From the NCBI RefSeq assembly GCF_025566985.1, contig NZ_JAOQJD010000002.1:1-64000 (forward strand): a stretch of DNA of 64,000 nucleotides. Reading direction: 5' to 3'. Shown here one piece after another: positions 15,987 to 24,204 of this stretch. Source of the stretch: Aedoeadaptatus acetigenes (lineage in GTDB: Bacteria; Bacillota; Clostridia; Tissierellales; Peptoniphilaceae). Within the stretch, counting starts at the first letter, position 1. The number at the start of each line of letters is the position of its first letter. Made by a program: the position numbers and the translations under genes. Under the pieces are notes generated by a model that made no database searches, was not told the DNA's origin, and saw nothing but the letters and a program-made list of their open reading frames with translations.

Positions 15987-17542
15987 GCAAATCGCTCCTT
16001 AAGATTCATTAGATTATCTTCAAAAATAGAAAGGTCCATGGTCTTAACATCGTCCGCCACGACGGGATCAAATTCCATTTGATCGATAATATCCTTTTGA
16101 ATATCCACGCCCGGCGCGGCTTCCGTAATGACGAGACCTTTTTCCGAGGGCTTCATGACGCAGCGATCGGTAATGAAAGTCACGTTTTGTCCGTTTTCCA
16201 ATCCATAATCGGCACTGTAAGTGATTTGGTCCAGAGACTTTAAGAATTTCTTACGCTTACCTTCCTGCTCGATAATAAGCTTTCCGTCTTCTATCCTTTC
16301 TTTCAAACCGCCGGCCGTAAGGGTACCGCAGAAATAAATATTTTCAGTGGATTGGGAGATATCGATAAAACCGCCGCAACCGGCTATACGATCGCCGAAT
16401 TTGCTGACATTAATATCTCCCTTACTGTTGACTTCGGCAAAGCCCAAGAATGCACAATCCAGTCCGCCGCCATTATAGAAGTCGAATTGCTGATTCATGG
16501 GAAGGCCTATCATGGCATTAACCGCCGACCCGAAGTTGGCGCCTCCTAAAGGAATGCCGCCGATCATGCCGTCTTCCAGGGTAAGGATAATCTCGTCGCC
16601 GAAGCCTTCTTCATTGGCGACGGTTCCTACTACCTCGGGAATACCGATGCCCAGGTTAACTACATCTCCCGGACGGAGCTCCATGGCGGCGCGCCGGGCG
16701 ATAGCCTTACGTTCATTTAGAGGATAGCTCGCACTCTGTTCCATAATGACACGACTTTGCCCGGCGATGGCCGGATCGTAAAAGTTTGCCGGCGTTTGAC
16801 GATGTTTCGTTTCCGGTTGTTCGCTCAATACGACGTAATCGACAAAGATGCCGGGGATAATGACGTCGTTGCGATTAACGGATTTGGAATCGGCCAAATA
16901 TTTTACCTGAACGATAACCTTTCCGCCGCTCGCCTTTGCCGCCATGGCGATTTCCCGCGCATCGACGACCGAGGACTCTTCTTCGAAGGTGATATTGCCC
17001 TGCTCATCGGCGGTGGTGCCGCGAATAACAGCTACATCGATTTTCGGTGCTTTGTAATAAAGGAATTCTTCATCTCCCACTTCGAGAAGCTCGACTAAGT
17101 CTTCTTTCGCTGCGGAGTTGATTTTTCCGCCTTCCAGACGAGGATCGCAGAAAGTTTTCAGACCCACTTTTGTAATGTCGCCGTTAAAGCCGGAGGCGAT
17201 GTTGCGATACATTTTCGACACCACCCCTTGGGGAAAGTTATACGCTTCGACTTCATTGGCATTGGTCTGATCGATAAGCCGCTGATTATTGGCAAAGTGG
17301 CCGGTGATATAGCGCTTAATCATGCCGGGATGGGAGATTTCGTAAATCCCCTCGTCCCTATTATTGCCGATGCCCGCCGCTTGAAGAACCGTCAGGTTTT
17401 TCGGGCTTCCCTCTTCTAAAAAGCGTTCGCCTATAGCGGTTAAAATCTCGGAAGGCGTCGTTTGGAGAAGAAATCCCGATACGATCAGACCGTCCCCGTC
17501 ACGTATCAGTTCAGCCGCTTGTTTTGCATTAATACGTTTCAT
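15983..17542 (-). CDS. Fused-subunit CoA-transferase (YdiF/propionate-acetate type)
   Basis: About 519 residues, starting at the ATG of MKRINAKQAAELI, which has AAAGGATG upstream; an ATG eight codons earlier lacks such a site. Both alpha and beta halves of family I CoA-transferases are in one chain. The N-terminal half has DGDGLIVSGFLL near 18 and FAEVNSKGDINVSKFG lies in the C-terminal half. The active-site Glu is likely in LTLEDGMIGGIPLGGANFG near residue 330. It moves CoA from acetyl-CoA or similar to a short-chain acid. In this operon it would activate the acid imported by the GntP permease. Confidence 0.92.
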   Translation of the reverse strand: MKRINAKQAAELIRDGDGLIVSGFLLQTTPSEILTAIGERFLEEGSPKNLTVLQAAGIGNNRDEGIYEISHPGMIKRYITGHFANNQRLIDQTNANEVEAYNFPQGVVSKMYRNIASGFNGDITKVGLKTFCDPRLEGGKINSAAKEDLVELLEVGDEEFLYYKAPKIDVAVIRGTTADEQGNITFEEESSVVDAREIAMAAKASGGKVIVQVKYLADSKSVNRNDVIIPGIFVDYVVLSEQPETKHRQTPANFYDPAIAGQSRVIMEQSASYPLNERKAIARRAAMELRPGDVVNLGIGIPEVVGTVANEEGFGDEIILTLEDGMIGGIPLGGANFGSAVNAMIGLPMNQQFDFYNGGGLDCAFLGFAEVNSKGDINVSKFGDRIAGCGGFIDISQSTENIYFCGTLTAGGLKERIEDGKLIIEQEGKRKKFLKSLDQITYSADYGLENGQNVTFITDRCVMKPSEKGLVITEAAPGVDIQKDIIDQMEFDPVVADDVKTMDLSIFEDNLMNLKERFA

Positions 17543-17569
17543 TGTACATCCTTTCCATTTACGCAAGAT

Positions 17570-18886
17570 TTAAAGAATACCCATAAGGCCCAGGCAGAGA
17601 GCCGTGATCAAACCGCAGAGCGGTACGATACAGGTGGCAATAAAGATGCCCGGGTATCCTTCCTTAAACGAAAGTCCCGCTACCATTAAGAAAGTTACAT
17701 TGGGGCCTGCGTGGGGCAGAGAGTCTAAAACGCCGGCCGCGATGGCGCAGACGCGGTGTAACAGTTGAGGCTCGATGCCCATGCTTAAGAAGTTTTGACT
17801 CATGGTGTCCATAAAAATCGTAATCCCCGCAGCAGACGAGCCCGTAATCCCCGCAATAATATTGACCGCGAGAGCCGCCGAAATGAGAGGATTAAACGCG
17901 AGGCTTGTGGCGAAGTTTACGAAAGCTTGAAAAGCGGGTACGAGACGAATGGCTCCTCCGAAACCGACGACGGACGATGTATTCATAAGAGCGTTGATGG
18001 AGCCTTCACTGGCCATACGGATCGATGTCTTGGGATCTTCGAGACGTTTATAGAAAAGAAGATAGGTGACGACGGCGCCCGCTAAGAGAGCGATAACGAC
18101 AGAATAAATAGGGTCGATGTCGATGCCTGCAAAGCGTACACCTAAAATCGTGCCGACAATGACAATAATGGGGATAATGGATAAGCCGAAGGAAGGTAAA
18201 TTTTCCATTTGTTCAGCAGAAATACCTATTTGCTTGTCTTTTTCTCCCAGTTCAAACTTTTCGCCGTTGGACTTTAACTTCTTAATATAAGCATTAAATA
18301 TAATAACGCCTACGGTAAACATAACGATGGACGCGCCGATGCCTACGAGAGGTGCGGCGGTCGTCGTCGTGCCCAGATATTTCGTAGGAATAATGTTCGT
18401 AAGCGCCGGAGAGCCGGGAAGAGCCGTCATCGTAAAGGAACCTGCACCCAGTAAAATTGCTCCGGGGATAACGCGCTTCGGTATATCCGCCTCCTGAAAG
18501 AGAATGAGCGCAATGGGATAAATCGAAAAGACTATGACGAATACGGAAACACCGCCGTACGATAAGATAACCGACGATAAGACGACGATTAAAAAAGCGT
18601 GTTTCGCGCCGAAAGTATCCGTAAGCTTTTTAGCTATGGCGCTGGCCGCGCCGGATTTCGATAAAAGCTCCCCTACCAATGAGCCCAGTAAAAACATAAT
18701 GAGATAACTTGCAATAAATCCGGTCATGGCGGGAGCGTATCCTTCCATAAAACCGGGCCAAATGTCGAAACGGTTGGTAATAAAAATAACTAGTGCTGCA
18801 AATAAGGACACCGGCAATGCGTGAAAGCCTTTAAAGACTAAAACGATAAGCACAGCCAATGCGAGTAGTAAACCAATAACTCCCAT
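17570..18886 (-). CDS. GntP-family permease
   Basis: This inner-membrane transporter has 438 residues with 11-13 hydrophobic segments. Family features are YGGVSVFVIVFSIYPIALILF near residue 120 and LGAGSFTMTALPGSPALTNIIPTKYLGT near 160, a GntP-type loop. GntP proteins carry gluconate and other hydroxyacids. Here the neighbours are CoA-transferase, crotonase and MaoC, so a short-chain hydroxy or unsaturated acid such as 3-hydroxybutyrate or crotonate is the more likely substrate. It is the first gene of the operon, starts after AAAGGAG, and is divergent from the LysR gene. Confidence 0.88.
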   Translation of the reverse strand: MGVIGLLLALAVLIVLVFKGFHALPVSLFAALVIFITNRFDIWPGFMEGYAPAMTGFIASYLIMFLLGSLVGELLSKSGAASAIAKKLTDTFGAKHAFLIVVLSSVILSYGGVSVFVIVFSIYPIALILFQEADIPKRVIPGAILLGAGSFTMTALPGSPALTNIIPTKYLGTTTTAAPLVGIGASIVMFTVGVIIFNAYIKKLKSNGEKFELGEKDKQIGISAEQMENLPSFGLSIIPIIVIVGTILGVRFAGIDIDPIYSVVIALLAGAVVTYLLFYKRLEDPKTSIRMASEGSINALMNTSSVVGFGGAIRLVPAFQAFVNFATSLAFNPLISAALAVNIIAGITGSSAAGITIFMDTMSQNFLSMGIEPQLLHRVCAIAAGVLDSLPHAGPNVTFLMVAGLSFKEGYPGIFIATCIVPLCGLITALCLGLMGIL

Positions 18887-19098
18887 TTTGCACTCCTTTC
18901 ACATATAAAACGAAAGCATAGATTCTGACGACGAAGCTTTAAAAATGACTTTTTTATAACAAGCAATGTAAAAAATTAGCCCTTTATTTTTTTGGCATTT
19001 TTTACTCATCCTGTCTTTCATTTTTAAATAATTTATACTTCGTTCTGAAAATATCTTATCAAGCTATGCTCGTTATTAAAAAGACATAAATGTAATCA

Positions 19099-19126
19099 TT
19101 TTCATAACCTAAGGTTATCGTATAAT
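19099..19126 (+). promoter_or_regulatory. LysR gene promoter with embedded palindrome
   Basis: TTTTCA and TATAAT lie about 16 bases apart. The spacer holds ATAACCT-A-AGGTTAT (19104-19118), a perfect inverted repeat that fits a LysR-type operator used both for autorepression and for control of the divergent GntP operon. The rest of the 258-base divergent region is AT-rich. Confidence 0.6.
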
Positions 19127-19144
19127 GATAGCTAAGGAGGACTT

Positions 19145-20059
19145 ATGATCGATCTACAGAAACTCACTTATTTTATCGCCGTCGTCGAAAACAATTTTAA
19201 TATTACCAAGGCGGCGCAGGAGCTGTTCATTTCCCAACCGGCCCTGAGTAATGCCATTCGCTCTATGGAAAAAGAAGAAGGGGTGGCACTCTTTATAAAA
19301 AACAAGGGACGCTACACGGAGCTTACCCCGGGCGGCCGTTATTTGTATGAAGAAGGCAAGCTACTTTTGCGTCGCCACGAAAAAACGATGGGTCAACTCC
19401 ATCGCATAGGAAATCATTTTACGCGTACCGTTAATATTGCGGCACCCCCTTTCTTGCTGCGCAGCTATCTTTCGACTATTTTATTTTCCCTTAAGGAGCA
19501 CTTTCCAAAGATAGAATTTATTTTTTCAGAAACAGATCAGGAAGACTTAAAAGAGGGTCTGCTGAATCAAAAAATCGATTTGGGCCTTATGACCGAACCG
19601 ACAGATTATAATAATGTGGGAATTTCTAAGATTCCCGTGGATCATTCCAAGTTTGCCGCCATTCTCTCTAAAAACCACCCCCTCGCTTACAAAGAGTTCT
19701 TAGACTGGGAAGACATCGCCCACTATCCTCTTTCCGTGCCGAGCAATAAGTACTCCACTTATTATTTAATACAAAACGCACTTCATTCCAGAGGTCTCGA
19801 GGCCCACGTGGCCCTTGCAGGGTCCGTATGGGACTTTCAGGTAACCACTCTCATCGGCACCGATTACATCAGCCTTATGCCCGAACGCATTCGCAGCTAC
19901 TTTACAAAAGAAATGGTCGAAAATTTAATCATGGTACCCGTGCGGGAATCCATCGAGTGGACGGTGGTATGTTGCGAAAATATTGCCGTGGAAAATCCGC
20001 CTATTATTAAAGAAATTCGTAAGTTCATCATCGACACAATTCGATCTATGGAAGAATAA
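19145..20059 (+). CDS. LysR-family transcriptional regulator
   Basis: This is a regulator of 304 residues, standard size. The N-terminal winged HTH reads LTYFIAVVENNFNITKAAQELFISQPALSNAIRSMEKE (residues 7-44). The remainder is the periplasmic-binding-like effector domain, with KEHFPKIEFIFSETDQEDL near 120 and IDLGLMTEP near 145. The start follows AAGGAGG. Being divergent from the GntP-CoA-transferase-crotonase-MaoC operon, it most likely controls that operon in response to its acid substrate or CoA ester. Its stop codon lies at the base of a bidirectional terminator. Confidence 0.93.
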   Translation: MIDLQKLTYFIAVVENNFNITKAAQELFISQPALSNAIRSMEKEEGVALFIKNKGRYTELTPGGRYLYEEGKLLLRRHEKTMGQLHRIGNHFTRTVNIAAPPFLLRSYLSTILFSLKEHFPKIEFIFSETDQEDLKEGLLNQKIDLGLMTEPTDYNNVGISKIPVDHSKFAAILSKNHPLAYKEFLDWEDIAHYPLSVPSNKYSTYYLIQNALHSRGLEAHVALAGSVWDFQVTTLIGTDYISLMPERIRSYFTKEMVENLIMVPVRESIEWTVVCCENIAVENPPIIKEIRKFIIDTIRSMEE

Positions 20060-20088
20060 AAAAAGGACCGCAACGGGTCCTTTTTTAT
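20056..20088. terminator. Bidirectional terminator between LysR and sortase genes
   Basis: AAAAAAAGGACC-GCAAC-GGGTCCTTTTTT is symmetrical and serves both converging genes. Its core hairpin equals that at 12441-12464. Confidence 0.8.
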
Positions 20089-20954
20089 TCTTGCTCTTCC
20101 TCTTCTTTCTTCCTAATCTCATCCACAAACTTCTTCCCTCGCCACACAAGTAAAATTACCAAGAATGCGGTTATGGCCAGCACGGCGGCGTTCATCTGTT
20201 TCACTTTCTTGGAGACAGTCGTTTTCTTATCCCCGTCAGCAGCACCGGCAGCAGGAGCATTCGCGGCGGCCGCGCCCTCCTCTTTTTCCACCAGTTCGCA
20301 ATTCACCAGTAGCCGTTGGCGGCGCGGGGGGCGCATGGGGTTGCAGGTGAGGAGGGTCAACAGTTTTCGCCCTTCGATGGGGGCAAGCTTTTCCACTTCC
20401 CAAGGCTCGATGACTTCCTGATTATACACCTTGTACTCCAGGGCCTTGTCCTTCCACTCCACAAACACGGAGTCCCCCTCGGCGAGCTCGTCCAGGTAGA
20501 TGAAAAACGTGGATTGGTAATAGCCCCGGTGCCCGGCGATCACCGGCCTCAGCCCCGGCGACAGCCCGGGCATGTCCGTGCCCATAATGTGGGCCACGCC
20601 CTTGGCCAGATTCACCTTGGACGCATCCATAAAAATCGGCTGATACAGATCCAGCTTGGGAATCCGCAAATAGGCGAAAATCCCCTCCGGATCGTCGATA
20701 AAAGACTCCGCCGCCACGTAATCGTCTGTGGCGAAGGGATCCACCGCCGCCACCTCCCCGGCCAGCTCCTCATTGTACTTTTCCATGGCCGGCGCCACTT
20801 TCTCGTAAGTCGCATCCGCCGAGGCCATATAGGCCCGGTACTTCGCCTTTTCCAGCAAAATCCCCTTAGACAAACTGCCGAAGCCGTACAGGGGCAGCAG
20901 AATCCCCAATAAAATGAGCACATGGCCCATTATCCGCATGGTCTTTTTACTCAT
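20085..20954 (-). CDS. Class C sortase (pilus locus, third)
   Basis: The protein has 289 residues, N-terminal membrane segment near 8-25 and a second membrane segment near 255-275, the class C layout. Catalytic pieces are AGHRGYY near residue 142 (His), TLLTCNP near 203 (Cys) and RQRLLVNC near 215 (Arg). A lid-like VDPFA sits near residue 72. An Ala-rich stretch precedes the C-terminal helix. It differs from the two upstream sortases (TCNP rather than TCTP, shorter N-part), so it may have a separate job such as assembling one pilin or attaching the fibre to the wall. It overlaps the preceding sortase by eight bases. Confidence 0.9.
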   Translation of the reverse strand: MSKKTMRIMGHVLILLGILLPLYGFGSLSKGILLEKAKYRAYMASADATYEKVAPAMEKYNEELAGEVAAVDPFATDDYVAAESFIDDPEGIFAYLRIPKLDLYQPIFMDASKVNLAKGVAHIMGTDMPGLSPGLRPVIAGHRGYYQSTFFIYLDELAEGDSVFVEWKDKALEYKVYNQEVIEPWEVEKLAPIEGRKLLTLLTCNPMRPPRRQRLLVNCELVEKEEGAAAANAPAAGAADGDKKTTVSKKVKQMNAAVLAITAFLVILLVWRGKKFVDEIRKKEEEEQE

Positions 20955-21834
20955 CCTTCTTATCCTTCTTCTTCTTTAAACCGTAAAGCGCATTGACCCG
21001 CGCCCGCTTGTCGCGATACTGCTTCCATTGATACAGATAAATCGCGAGGAGCACGCCGAGCACAGGCAGAGCAAAGAGGAGCGCATCTTTGAAACTCATG
21101 TCAACAAAAGGCAAGCCGCGATTCGTTTCTTCCACAGGCGGCGTGTAGGGAATCCGGTGCCCCCGCACCAAAAGCCGGTGGGAATTAATCATGTAAGGCG
21201 TGCAGGTGAGGAGGGTGGTGTAATCCTTCCCCTCTTCCACCAAAATCGGATCAAAATTCGACGGCTCCACCGTCATAATCCGGTCCACCTTGTAGGCCAA
21301 CACCGTTTGAATGTTGTGGACGTAAAACACGTCCCCTTCCTTCAGCTTGTCCAGCTCGCGAAACATCTTCGCCTTGGGAAGCCCCCGGTGGGCCGTTAAC
21401 ACCGCGTGGGTGGAGGTTCCGCCCACGGGCAAACTCGTGCCCTCCAAGTGGCCGCAGCCCTTGTCCAAAACCTCCATGCTCGTGCCCGCATAAATGGGCA
21501 GATTCACGTCGATCTTCGGAATCTCCACAAAACCGATCTTCTCCGCCACCTCGAGCATCCGCGCGTAGGCGGCGATCCCTTCCTTTTCCTTTTCCGTGTA
21601 CGGGTCCCCGAGCTTCGAGGGATCCAGCGTTTGGTTGTAGGCCCGGGCAAGCTCCATGCGCCGCAGGATTTCTACATCGTCCAGCTTCTTGGCCCCCTCC
21701 TGAAACTCCTCGATCTCCTTATTCGCGTCGATGCGATAATAATAATTCGAGATCATGGGATACATCATCAGGAGAAAACCCAGGACGAAAATCACCGCGA
21801 AAGGCCAAGTCTTTCTCTTATTCGTCTTTGCCAT
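20947..21834 (-). CDS. Class C sortase (pilus locus, second)
   Basis: This pilin-polymerising transpeptidase has 295 residues. It has an N-terminal membrane segment at about 10-27 and a second one near 250. Signatures are VEIPKIDVNLPIYAGT near 107, GHLEGTSLPVGG near 130, LTAHRGLP near 148 (His), YTTLLTCTPYMINSHRLLVRG near 205-225 (Cys and Arg) and a lid-type LGDPYT near 75. It cuts the LPxTG-like motif of pilins and joins it to a pilin-motif Lys of the next subunit. It overlaps both neighbours, so the three sortases are translated together. Which pilin it prefers cannot be told. Confidence 0.93.
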   Translation of the reverse strand: MAKTNKRKTWPFAVIFVLGFLLMMYPMISNYYYRIDANKEIEEFQEGAKKLDDVEILRRMELARAYNQTLDPSKLGDPYTEKEKEGIAAYARMLEVAEKIGFVEIPKIDVNLPIYAGTSMEVLDKGCGHLEGTSLPVGGTSTHAVLTAHRGLPKAKMFRELDKLKEGDVFYVHNIQTVLAYKVDRIMTVEPSNFDPILVEEGKDYTTLLTCTPYMINSHRLLVRGHRIPYTPPVEETNRGLPFVDMSFKDALLFALPVLGVLLAIYLYQWKQYRDKRARVNALYGLKKKKDKKDE

Positions 21835-22720
21835 CCCCGGCCCCCTCGTCGTCCTTGCCCATTACCTTTTCAAAAGCCTTCAGATCCGCCTCCAGCAGCT
21901 TCAGCTTCTTTTGGTACTTCCACGAACCGTAGGCCAACAAGAGAATCAAGAGCACCACGGCGATAAAGGCATACTTATACAACAAATCCTTCCGATTGTC
22001 CGCCACAAACTGATCGTCCACGGCCTTGTCGTAAGGCACCCGGTGCCCCCGCACCAAAAGCCGGTGGGTGTTAATGCCGATGGGCGTGCAGGTTAAAAGG
22101 GTGGCGTAATCGTGGCCCGGCACGATCAACAAATCCTCGAAATTCGACGGCTCAATCACCTTGATCTGATCCACCTCATAAGCCAGCGTCTCGGCAATGT
22201 TGTGGATGTAAAAGCGATCCCCCTTCTTCAGATCCTTAATATCCGTAAAAAGCTTCGCCGTGGGCAGGCCCGAGTGGGCCGTGATGACCGTGTGGGTGGA
22301 ATTGCCCCCGATGGGAAGGCTCGTCCCCTCCAAATGGCCCGCCGAGGTCTGCAACACCTCCTCCGACGTGCCCGCCCGAATGGGAATGTCCAAGTCGATG
22401 GTGGGAATCTGAATGTGGCCGATCTGCTCGTGCACCTCAAGCATCCGGGCATAGGCCGCCCGGCCCCGCGCGTGCCGCGCCTTGGAATAGGGATCCTCCA
22501 TGTTTTGATTCACCAGAGAATCATTAAAATCCCGCGCCAAAGCCATGCGCTTTTTGATTTCCGCATCCGTGAGCTCTGCCTTCCCCGATTCGAAGGCCGA
22601 CACCTCTTGGGTGGACTGCACCCGGTAATAAAGGCGGGAGACCTGGGGATACATTAAAATCAAAAAACCCAACACAAAAACAAACTTAAAAAACCAATTA
22701 CTCTGCTTCTTCTTTGCCAT
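21818..22720 (-). CDS. Class C sortase (pilus locus, first)
   Basis: This sortase has 300 residues and closely resembles the second one, suggesting tandem duplication. Signatures: IQIPTIDLDIPIRAGT near 110, GHLEGTSLPIGG near 133, ITAHSGLP near 150, YATLLTCTPIGINTHRLLVRG near 207-227. The residue after the catalytic His is Ser where most class C enzymes carry Arg. The C-terminal membrane helix ends in a charged tail. A weak AAAGGA lies about ten bases before ATG. It is separated from the minor pilin gene by a short region with a stem-loop. Confidence 0.93.
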   Translation of the reverse strand: MAKKKQSNWFFKFVFVLGFLILMYPQVSRLYYRVQSTQEVSAFESGKAELTDAEIKKRMALARDFNDSLVNQNMEDPYSKARHARGRAAYARMLEVHEQIGHIQIPTIDLDIPIRAGTSEEVLQTSAGHLEGTSLPIGGNSTHTVITAHSGLPTAKLFTDIKDLKKGDRFYIHNIAETLAYEVDQIKVIEPSNFEDLLIVPGHDYATLLTCTPIGINTHRLLVRGHRVPYDKAVDDQFVADNRKDLLYKYAFIAVVLLILLLAYGSWKYQKKLKLLEADLKAFEKVMGKDDEGAGDGKDE

Positions 22721-22761
22721 GGACCCGATGTCCTTTCTTTAAAAAACCACTATGTAAAGAA

Positions 22762-22790
22762 ATCCTCTACCCAGAAAGAAGATAGAGGAT
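22762..22790 (-). other. Stem-loop between pilin and sortase genes
   Basis: ATCCTCTA pairs with TAGAGGAT around a 13-base loop in the only sizeable gap of the pilin-sortase unit. No strong U run follows, so it may be a processing or attenuation site that sets pilin above sortase expression. Confidence 0.5.
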
Positions 22791-22824
22791 CTCTTGAAAG
22801 GAACATCCCTTCCACTTGTATTTG

Positions 22825-24189
22825 CTATTCATTGTCCTTTAAGATCTTCACCCCGAGAAGGCCGCTTAAAAGCCCGCTCACACTCATCATGAGGAGCTGC
22901 ACGTCCCCGGTTTTCGGGATATTCACGTGCTTGTCGTCATAAGGCGGCCGCTTGCCCGGCGGCGTCGACGTACCCGGAGGCGTCTTGCCCGGTGGGGTCG
23001 TCTTGCCCGGAGGTGTCGTTTGAGGCGTGTTCTTAATGATCAATTCTTTCTTCAATGAATCTGCGCTTACGGTAAACTTCACACTGCCGCCTAAAGACGC
23101 ATAGCCTGCCGGCGCCTTAATCTCCCAGAGGTAATAATCCCCGTCGGGAAGACCGTTGGCCACAAAGGTGCCGTTTGATGCGGAGGTAAGGACCATGTCC
23201 TTGCCATTCTTCTTCATGCGCATGTAGCCCTTTTCAGTCTTCTTCGTGACCAAAAACTGCGCGCCGGAAAGAGGCTTGTTGTCGGCAGACGACACCTTCT
23301 TAAAGGTCTTTCCGCCTTCCTTGTCCTTGTAGTTTTCCACGGTGAGCTTCTTTACCTTCTTGTCCGTGATTTCAAAAGGCACTTCCGGATGCTTGATGCG
23401 GTAGCCCGCCGGCGCCTTCGTTTCCACAAAGACATATTTCCCCGGCGCCAAATCCTTGATCACAATCTTTCCCACGGCGTCTGTGACGAAATCCGCGGTG
23501 CCGGAAGGATTCTTCACCGGAATGCGATTATTCTTGTCCAGGAAAAACAACTGAAACACCGCACCGGGAAGAGGCACGCGATCCGTGGAAATCTTTAAAA
23601 GCTCCACGCCGCTTGATGTGGGTTCCGCCCCCTTCGGGTAAATCACGCCGTTGGAATCGCCGGGATTTGCCACAAAGACGAAGGGGAAAATCGTCGTCGC
23701 CCCCTGCTTCTCCGCCACGCGGAGGTAATACAGCCCCCGCTCCAAAGACAAGCTCAACTTGCCCTCGGCGTCCGTGTCATAGGACTTGTGGGAAGCGTAG
23801 GTGCTGTTCAGCTCCTTTTCCGTCTTCCCTTCCAAGAGGCGCGCCACGTCCTGAATGCTTTTCGCATCCTTCAGGCCGCTATCCTCCGGGCGAAGGCCGT
23901 CTGAAATCTTCCAGATCGTCACCTTGCGCCCGGCCACCTCGGCCTTTTTTCCGGAGCGGGAAAAGTCGATGGTCAGGGCCTTTGTGCCCGTAGACACCAC
24001 CGCGCCCCCTTCGCCTTTTGCAGCGTTCTTTTCCCCGGAAGCCTTCTCGGCGGAAACATCTACCGTACTACCTTCGGCCTTCGCCTCCTTCGCCATGGCC
24101 ATGGCGGGAGCCAATACGCCAAAAGCAACCATGCTAAACACGAGTGCCGCAAATACAAGCTTACAAAGCCTACTTTGTAGATTTAGCAT
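22825..24189 (-). CDS. LPXTG-type minor (basal) pilin with CnaB domains
   Basis: The protein has 454 residues. A signal peptide ends near AMAKEAKA (about 33). An N-terminal domain with a YPKGAEP segment near 180 precedes two CnaB/SpaA-type beta domains whose E-boxes are ETKAPAGYRIK near 258 and WEIKAPAGYAS near 350. A Pro/Gly/Thr linker (repeats of TPPGKT) leads to the sorting motif IPKTG near 422, hydrophobic segment and KDNE end. Size, position next to the sortases and the Pro-rich tail fit the pilin that is joined to the cell wall at the base. The start follows AAAGGTG. Confidence 0.9.
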   Translation of the reverse strand: MLNLQSRLCKLVFAALVFSMVAFGVLAPAMAMAKEAKAEGSTVDVSAEKASGEKNAAKGEGGAVVSTGTKALTIDFSRSGKKAEVAGRKVTIWKISDGLRPEDSGLKDAKSIQDVARLLEGKTEKELNSTYASHKSYDTDAEGKLSLSLERGLYYLRVAEKQGATTIFPFVFVANPGDSNGVIYPKGAEPTSSGVELLKISTDRVPLPGAVFQLFFLDKNNRIPVKNPSGTADFVTDAVGKIVIKDLAPGKYVFVETKAPAGYRIKHPEVPFEITDKKVKKLTVENYKDKEGGKTFKKVSSADNKPLSGAQFLVTKKTEKGYMRMKKNGKDMVLTSASNGTFVANGLPDGDYYLWEIKAPAGYASLGGSVKFTVSADSLKKELIIKNTPQTTPPGKTTPPGKTPPGTSTPPGKRPPYDDKHVNIPKTGDVQLLMMSVSGLLSGLLGVKILKDNE

Positions 24190-24204
24190 GGTTCACCTTC
24201 TTTC

